Positions 58,801 through 64,000 of a stretch of 64,000 nt of DNA are shown one piece after another. The DNA comes from Guyanagaster necrorhizus. Its lineage: Eukaryota; Basidiomycota; Agaricomycetes; Agaricales; Physalacriaceae. Positions within the stretch are counted from its first letter, which is position 1; every line of letters starts with the position of its first letter. Under the pieces are notes generated by a model. That model had not been told where the DNA came from and made no database searches. It saw nothing but the letters and a program-made list of their open reading frames with translations. A program made the position numbers and the translations under genes. The DNA lies in the NCBI RefSeq assembly GCF_019112545.1, contig NW_025064917.1, forward strand, positions 14,599 to 78,598, in the 5' to 3' direction.

Positions 58801-58923
58801 GAGCAGGAGCACATACATATTGAACATCTTCACACAGAAGACATGCCTGCTGACATCTTCACAAAGGCCTTAGAGAAGGAGAAGATGACTCACATGATCA
58901 GGCTGTTGGGTCTTGAACTCTGA
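55846..58923 (+). pseudogene. Copia polyprotein of F: pre-integrase, integrase, RT, RNase H
   Basis: The pre-integrase part has LWHRRCCHQNIDTIWHMH and CIPCLTGK. Integrase core: YSDIKGPMPVATPES, then FQKDKGGEYMGKEF near 56,265 and EPYQNGTAE just before the TGA at 56,386; the three acidic residues are present. A Ser/Pro linker spans about 56,900-57,350. RT begins [34 protein letters not shown] gives its first motif and FVDD at 57,949-57,960 its catalytic box. RNase H shows TYTDADHDG near 58,465 and LSTTEAEYVA near 58,585. Stops: 56,386, 56,611, 57,487 and 58,093 (TGA), 57,634 (TAG), 58,264 (TAA); most sit at Arg, Trp or Gln positions. Integrase before RT fixes it as Ty1/Copia. Confidence 0.88.
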
Positions 58924-58945
58924 GAAGTATTGTGTCGAGGGGGAG

Positions 58946-59148
58946 TGTTGCAGGATGACACAAGTACCTGATGTCAACCTTATATAAGCATAAACAGTTT
59001 TGTTCTGAGTCGATGGTCAATTGCCTTTAAGCAATTGACTGTTGTACTCAGGTAAGTAGTAGTCATACATATCTCTGCCTTTAAGCAATTGACCGTTGTA
59101 CTCAGTCTGGCCTATTATCCACTGTGTAAAAGTAATCTGCCTGCAACA
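58946..59148 (+). repeat. 3' LTR of F
   Basis: 203 bp with a perfect 9-bp terminal inverted repeat TGTTGCAGG/CCTGCAACA. It contains TTATATAAGC near 58,980, a 29-bp direct repeat (59,023-59,051 and 59,077-59,105) and an 8-bp-arm hairpin at 59,017-59,038. A GTAAGT follows the first repeat. Confidence 0.82.
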
Positions 59149-61623
59149 GTATAACAATGTACAAATCAAGAAAGGTGACAAGTGAAAAGCAGTCTTCAGA
59201 ATCAACCAAGGACTTTTTGAGCCCACAGTGATATTCTTCAGACTCACTAATTCCTCTGCCACTTTTCAGTGGATAATAAACAATATCTTCAAGGATCTCA
59301 TCACCATCAAAAAGGTGACAATATATCTAGATGATATTCTGATTATATCCAAGAACCAAATAGAGCACTGACAGCTAGTCTGACAAGTACCCAAACTTAT
59401 AAGGAAGCACCAACTCTTTCTCAAAGCAGAGAAATGCAAGTTTGAAGTACAGAAAATAGAGTATCTTGGAGTCATTATCAGTGAAGAAAGCATTAGAATA
59501 GACCTTGTCAAAGTAGCCAGAGTAACAGAATGGCTGATACCAACAAAGAAAAAGAAACTCCAATTATTTCTGAGGTTCACCAACTTTTATCAATGCTTTA
59601 TCTATGACTACAGCAAGATAGTCTGCTCAATGATGCAGTTGACAGGGAATGCACCTTGAAGCTAAGGACCTTCTCAGCAGATGGTGTTTGATGACCTGAA
59701 ATGGTGACTAGCTGAAGATGTCATCCTCACAATACCAACTCAGGAAAAGAGGTTTTGAGTGGAGGCTGACTCAAGTGAAAGAGCAATTGGAGCTGTGCAG
59801 TCTCAGAAGCAAGAAGAAAAGTGGCAATCAGTGGCCTTTCTCTCTAAGGCCCTAACAGTCATAGAGAAAAACTACAAGATCTATGACAAGGAATTGCTCA
59901 CAATAATGCTTGCTCTAGAAGAGTGGCATCATTACTTGATTGGTGTGGTACAGATCTTCAAGATCTAGACTGATCACCAAAACCTCTAATATTTCCAATC
60001 ACCATAGAAACTTAATTGTCAGCAAGCTCATTAGATCATAGAGCTCTCTCAGTACAAGTACACACTCTATCATAAGGCAGGAACAGCCAATAAGAAGACT
60101 GATCTTCTCAGTTGATGAGCTGATCATATTCAGAGAGAGAGCAACAATGAGGAGGTGGTGCTACTGAAACCCAAACATTTTCAGACTATGATAATGCTGA
60201 CAGAAGAAGAGATCCACAAGTGGATCAAGAGTGCCACAAGGGACAATCACAAATGGGATCAATATATAGCCCCATCCCTCAATCATGAGTGGGAAATGAC
60301 AAGAGAAGGAGGACTGATCTGTTATGATAGACAGATCTATATTCTGTGGGATCAACAACTTCATGATGAGATTATTGCCACATACCATAATCATGCAATA
60401 GCAGGGCACCCAGGAATAGCCAAGACTAAAGAGCTGATATTGCAGGAATACTGGTAGCCCAAGATGGGCTAAGATATCAAACGATATATCAAGAGGTGTA
60501 AAACCTGTCAGCACAGTAAGTCATTAACACAACTGCAAGCAGCACTACTCCATCTGAATGAAGTCCCTCAATCACTCTAAACCCATATTTCAGTGGATAT
60601 GATCATTGGATTACTGAAGTGCAATAGCTATGATGCAATTCTCATCATCATCAATCAATTCTCAAAGGCGATTATTCCAGTTGCATGCTCAATGGAGCTG
60701 ATATCAGAAGGGTGGGCTAAAATACTCCACAATGAGGTATATGCCAAGTATGGCATGCCTCAAGTCATAATCTCAGATCAAGGACTATAATTTGTCTCAA
60801 AATTTCTTGATAACTTATATCAACTACTCAATATCCAATAAAATGCATTTACTGCCTATCATCTACAAATAGACAGCCAAATAGAGAGGGTCAATCAAGA
60901 GATTAAGAAATACCTCCATCTCTTTATAAACTATCACCAAGATGATTGGATGGAATAGCTTACTTTTGCAGCCTTTCAACACAATAATTGCATCTATTCC
61001 ACAATTGGCAAGACCCTTTTTTTTATCAACCATGGCTAATATTCCAATGTCTCTCATACAGAATGAGCTCACACCATGACCCCTGCCTCCTCAGACTTCA
61101 CCTCCACTATGACCAAGATCCACAATAAAACCTAGGTCATCCTTGAAGAGATAGCCACTTTTATGAAAAAACAGTATGATAAGCATTGTGTCCTGGCTCA
61201 CACATATAATATCAATGACAAAGTCTGGTTGGACACAACCAACCTTCACCTCCCACATCTGAAACAGAAACTTGCTGACAAATACACAGAACCCTTTCTT
61301 ATTCTTGCTAAAATCAGCAATTCTGTCTACAAGCTCTATCTTCTATCCACTTAGAAGATCTATGATGTATTCAATGAATGTCTTCTTATCTCTTTCATTG
61401 CATCTGCTTTCTCAAATCAGAAACACCCACCTCCTTCACCTCCTGACCTCATTAATGACAAGAAACACTATGAAATAGATCATATCCTTAATCACCACCT
61501 TTACAAAATATGAATCTGCAGAGGTGGCATGACTACAATGGTTGACTATTTGGTTAGCTGGAAGGACTATAGTCTCAAATCTAACCAATAGGTCAATAAG
61601 AAACATATAAATGCATCTGATGC
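59149..61623 (+). pseudogene. Pol of C4: RT (second half), RNase H, integrase, chromodomain
   Basis: Begins inside RT (YNNVQIKKGDK, where C1 has YNNIRIKEGDE). The box YLDD at 59,324-59,335 is intact. RNase H: VEADSSERAIGAV near 59,760. Integrase: HPGIAKTKEL near 60,410, CKTCQH near 60,505, ISVDMIIGLLKC near 60,590, SDQGL near 60,775, and QIDSQIERVNQE near 60,880. The chromodomain (VSWKDYSLKSNQ) lies near 61,550-61,600 and breaks off where the C5 LTR starts. Stops are frequent (TGA, TAG, TAA) and CpG is nearly absent. Confidence 0.78.
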
Positions 61624-62092
61624 TGTTATGATTTTTCCTTTATTCTATTTCTTTTCTTGAATTAACTCCTATCTATGCTTAGTCAGAGCACTTAGACAAG
61701 CACTTAAGACTGTGAGATGAAGCTTAGTCATCACAACTAGGCCAAGTCAGTCATTGTCTTTTGATGCAACAGCATTGCCTGATGATGCACAATCAGTCTT
61801 TTATATATAGTAGCAATGCTCAAGGACAAAGGGCACAAAGGACATGACAATGCACAATAAGTAACAGTATTAATAGTCACAGCATGTACAGTATTTAAGA
61901 AGGCTTGCTCTCACTGGTAATCTCCAGCTTTGAGCTAAAGTTTATTATCACATTATTCTATCCTTGAGCCAACTCTAAGGCCTTGTGACACACTGATCAG
62001 ATAATGCATCAATGAACTCAGTTGACTGTTCAAAGTGCAAGGCAGCTTCTATTTATCATGTGTTTCTATTTATATGATGCTTGAGTCTAACA
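61624..62092 (+). repeat. 5' LTR of C5
   Basis: 469 bp, TGTTATGATTTTTCC to GAGTCTAACA. TATTTAAG at 61,892; AGCTTTGAGCTAA at 61,926; primer site TTAGCTTGAAGCT at 62,094-62,106. Confidence 0.8.
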
Positions 62093-62149
62093 ATTAGCTT
62101 GAAGCTTTCTTTTCCCTTTCCTCATGTATTATAGTGTAAAGAAAACTGA

Positions 62150-62377
62150 ATGCCCTCTATCAACATATCAGACCCAAACTTTGACCAAGAGTTTTTTAAA
62201 CTCCTTACATCAATCACCAGAACATTGTTGAGATTATTGGTGATCATCCAGCTGTGCTGGAGATGCCAATCAATTACCACTTGGGCCATCAGATACTACA
62301 ATGAGTTTCAGCATATTCAATATATTCTATACAATGTAACCCCAGACCTTTCTTTATATAATATTCCCAAATCCTGA
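62150..62377 (+). CDS. ORF1 first block of C5: 75-residue hydrophobic N-terminus, intact
   Basis: The ATG at 62,150 lies 57 bp after the LTR. The 75 codons are uninterrupted: MPSINISDPNFDQEFFKLLT, a hydrophobic segment (TLLRLLVIIQLC, residues about 25-36), QSITTWAIRYYNEFQHI, then NVTPDLSLYNIPKS. This is the only stop-free copy of the block; C1, C2 and C3 have stops and C4 lost the ATG. The next two codons are TGA TAA, and the same frame then reads on as in the other copies. It may thus be the N-terminus of a longer protein whose next codons became stops. No cysteine cluster or catalytic motif is seen. Function unknown; membrane association is a guess from the hydrophobic segment. Confidence 0.5.
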   Translation: MPSINISDPNFDQEFFKLLTSITRTLLRLLVIIQLCWRCQSITTWAIRYYNEFQHIQYILYNVTPDLSLYNIPKS

Positions 62378-64000
62378 TAAACATCTCATCAGCTCACAAC
62401 AAGCCTCCTACCCAAAGCAGAGTCTAGCCACTCACATCAAGGAGATATTCAAGAAGAAAAAAGACACTGATATCTCTTTAGATGATCTAGCAGAGACAGT
62501 GACTCTTGTGTCACAGGATTCAGAAACCTATAGATCCTAGTCTCTGACCATAAAGATAAAAATGTCTCAGAAGAATTTTTCTAACAGTCTTCCTCCTCTA
62601 ACTCTTCTAGTGCTCCTAGAATCTATGGGATTGCTGACTATGCTAGAGATTCTCTTAATGCCACTCAGATGGCTTCAAGATCCCACCATGCATCACTTGG
62701 AAGCTAGTCTCACAGCATCCCCCAGCTCAGCCCACTGCTCTACTAGGACCAGTGCCAAGTTGGGGTGGGCACTCTTAGACTGACTCAATGATGAGCAGCA
62801 AATCAGAGAAAACTGAAACAAAATCATTCACTGCCTTTTCCCAGCATGAGACCTTAACATCCCATTCAACTATGATAAAGCCCTCCAGCAAGAAGAGACA
62901 AGACAGTGAAACACTCCACAGCCAGCTCACAGTGAGCTTGAGGAGCATATTATCAATAGGAGGCAGGAGGCAGATGAAGCTGCCAAGTATGATCAGCAGC
63001 ATCAGGAGCAGCAAAGAGAGGCTGAAAGAGCTTGACTGGAAAGGGCCAACACCTCAAACTGGTATGGACTCCAATCAGAAGTTGCATCAGTACTTGCACC
63101 AGTATAAGCAGACTACTCCCTCTTGACCTCAGTATTCAGAGAGCTCAGCACAATTGAGTCTGACCCTTGAGCCTCAGAACATTGGACCAATGCAGAAATC
63201 CTCACAGCCAACAAAGCCTGAACTAGAAGTGATGGAATCTCTCTCCCAACTTGAGACAATGTCCCAAGACTCACTTCATGCTCTCTGACACCCCAGTATC
63301 TCTCTCTCCAATGAACTCCTAGTGCCAACACCACTTTCAAGGATAATAAGTACATTCTTAGACACTATAGATTATGAGTACCTGACAATGCCCACATCTT
63401 CACTCATACTCTCTGAGGATTTCTTGGAAGTCAAATGGTCAGGCAACTCCTTGACCACAGATACAGCTGAAATGTCCACTTCTATTATGAGTGACTGATG
63501 GTGGCATGAGCAATAGAGGGGAACTGATATGACTCTAATATTGGAAGTCAGCCCACCTCTATCTACCTCAATGCCTTAGACTTTTTAGGTCTCACTGCTG
63601 AGCCTAGCATCCAGCCAGAGCAGCAGATCAACAAAGATGGTATGACCACTAGAGGATGAGAAGAGTTTTTATAATCCATCTGCCACTTCTCTCCTTGAAG
63701 AAGAAGAGGAGGACAATGAGCCTGAGGAAGATAAGGAAACTGAGAGTAGCAAACCATCTCATGCTGATGGAAAACTCATCTATGGACTCACAGAAGACAC
63801 AGATGAAGAAGCATTGGAGGAAGCAATTCACAAGACAAGGACATGAGAGTACCAGAAGTTGTATATGAGGGGAGTAATGTTCTTATGGTATGGCACCAAT
63901 GGAACAATTATATGTCAATTCTGAACCTAATGAAAAAACAGAAATCCTAAAGCATATAGCAACCAACTATGCTGCACAATAATATAACAGAAACCACCCT
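62378..64000 (+). pseudogene. N-terminal Gag extension of C5, decayed
   Basis: After ORF1, the segments HQGDIQEEKR, SRDSDSCVTGFRN and then IYGIADYARDSLNATQMASR align with C1. From about 62,865 another frame reads FNYDKALQQEETRQ, a Gln/Glu/Arg-rich coiled coil (EAAKYDQQHQEQQREAERA), LERANTSNWYGL and EVASVLAPV, again as in C1. An acidic stretch (EEEEDNEPEEDKETESSK) is near 63,700. Frames change more than once. Confidence 0.55.

Larger units (their letters stand above)
55846..59148 (+). mobile_element. F: Ty1/Copia element, 5' part missing
   Basis: Polyprotein from the GAG-pre-integrase domain to the RNase H end, purine tract GAGGGGGAG, and a 203-bp 3' LTR. The left side (5' LTR, gag, protease) is replaced by E2. 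The right side joins family-C RT sequence at 59,149 (GTATA would be its right target duplicate). One frame runs through the whole 3 kb with six stops and no frameshift. Confidence 0.85.
46855..61623 (+). mobile_element. C4: family-C element broken by an E2/Copia block
   Basis: LTR at 46,855, ORF1 remnant to 47,942, then foreign DNA (E2 and F), then family-C RT, RNase H, integrase and chromodomain from 59,149 to 61,623, where C5 is inserted. That both pieces belong to one element is an inference from order and strand; the gag end, protease and first half of RT are absent between them. The 3' LTR would lie beyond C5. Confidence 0.6.
61624..64000 (+). mobile_element. C5: family-C element, runs past window end
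   Basis: LTR, primer site, ORF1 and part of the N-terminal gag region. It is inserted at the end of the C4 chromodomain (left target bases GATGC at 61,619-61,623). The right end is outside the window. Confidence 0.75.

Overview
The window looks like a repeat-rich stretch of a filamentous fungal nuclear genome, most likely a basidiomycete. This is inferred from nested Ty3/Gypsy chromoviruses of Tf1/sushi type, a Ty1/Copia element, 49-nt GTAAGT...CAG introns and loss of CpG in repeats. I recognise no rRNA, tRNA or CRISPR. The only host-type genes are decayed kinase-like paralogues in the first 3.5 kb; nearly everything after 5,980 is mobile DNA.

Layout. (1) 1-5,979: CpG-normal flank with three broken copies of one kinase-like gene. 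(2) 5,980-19,911: element A, a Gypsy-type element whose gag is joined to the end of RT by an internal deletion. It is split by E1 (7,634-16,258, minus strand; 5-bp duplication GACAC). E1 carries two later solo LTRs (7,862-8,078 and 10,726-11,217), each with its own 5-bp duplication. (3) 19,912-25,928: heavily decayed LTR and Copia scraps. (4) 25,929-33,866: C1, a chromodomain Gypsy element with ATTGT duplication. (5) 34,692-46,854: C3, containing the complete element C2 (36,272-45,929; CTGCC duplication). (6) 46,855-61,623: C4, holding a recombinant block of E2 (47,943-55,845, the best preserved element) and the 3' part of Copia element F (55,846-59,148). (7) 61,624 to the window end: C5.

Two Gypsy families dominate. 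Family E (E1, E2) has gag, then pol in the -1 frame (protease, RT, RNase H, integrase, chromodomain), then a convergent antisense gene before the 3' LTR. That gene has a phase-1 intron at the same place in both copies. Family C (C1-C5) has about 2.1 kb of extra coding sequence between the LTR and the capsid domain, starting with a short hydrophobic segment conserved in five copies. Both families carry, just after the 5' LTR, an 11-13 nt complement of the predicted start of their own transcript, as expected for Tf1-like self-priming.

CpG content separates the layers. E2 and the solo LTR at 10,726 keep CpG. E1, A's 3' part and the Copia scraps have almost none. All eight stops in E2 are TGA, as expected from CGA-to-TGA and TGG-to-TGA transitions. 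No element here appears fully intact. The best open frames are element A's gag, exon 1 of the E2 antisense gene and the first 75 codons of C5's ORF1.
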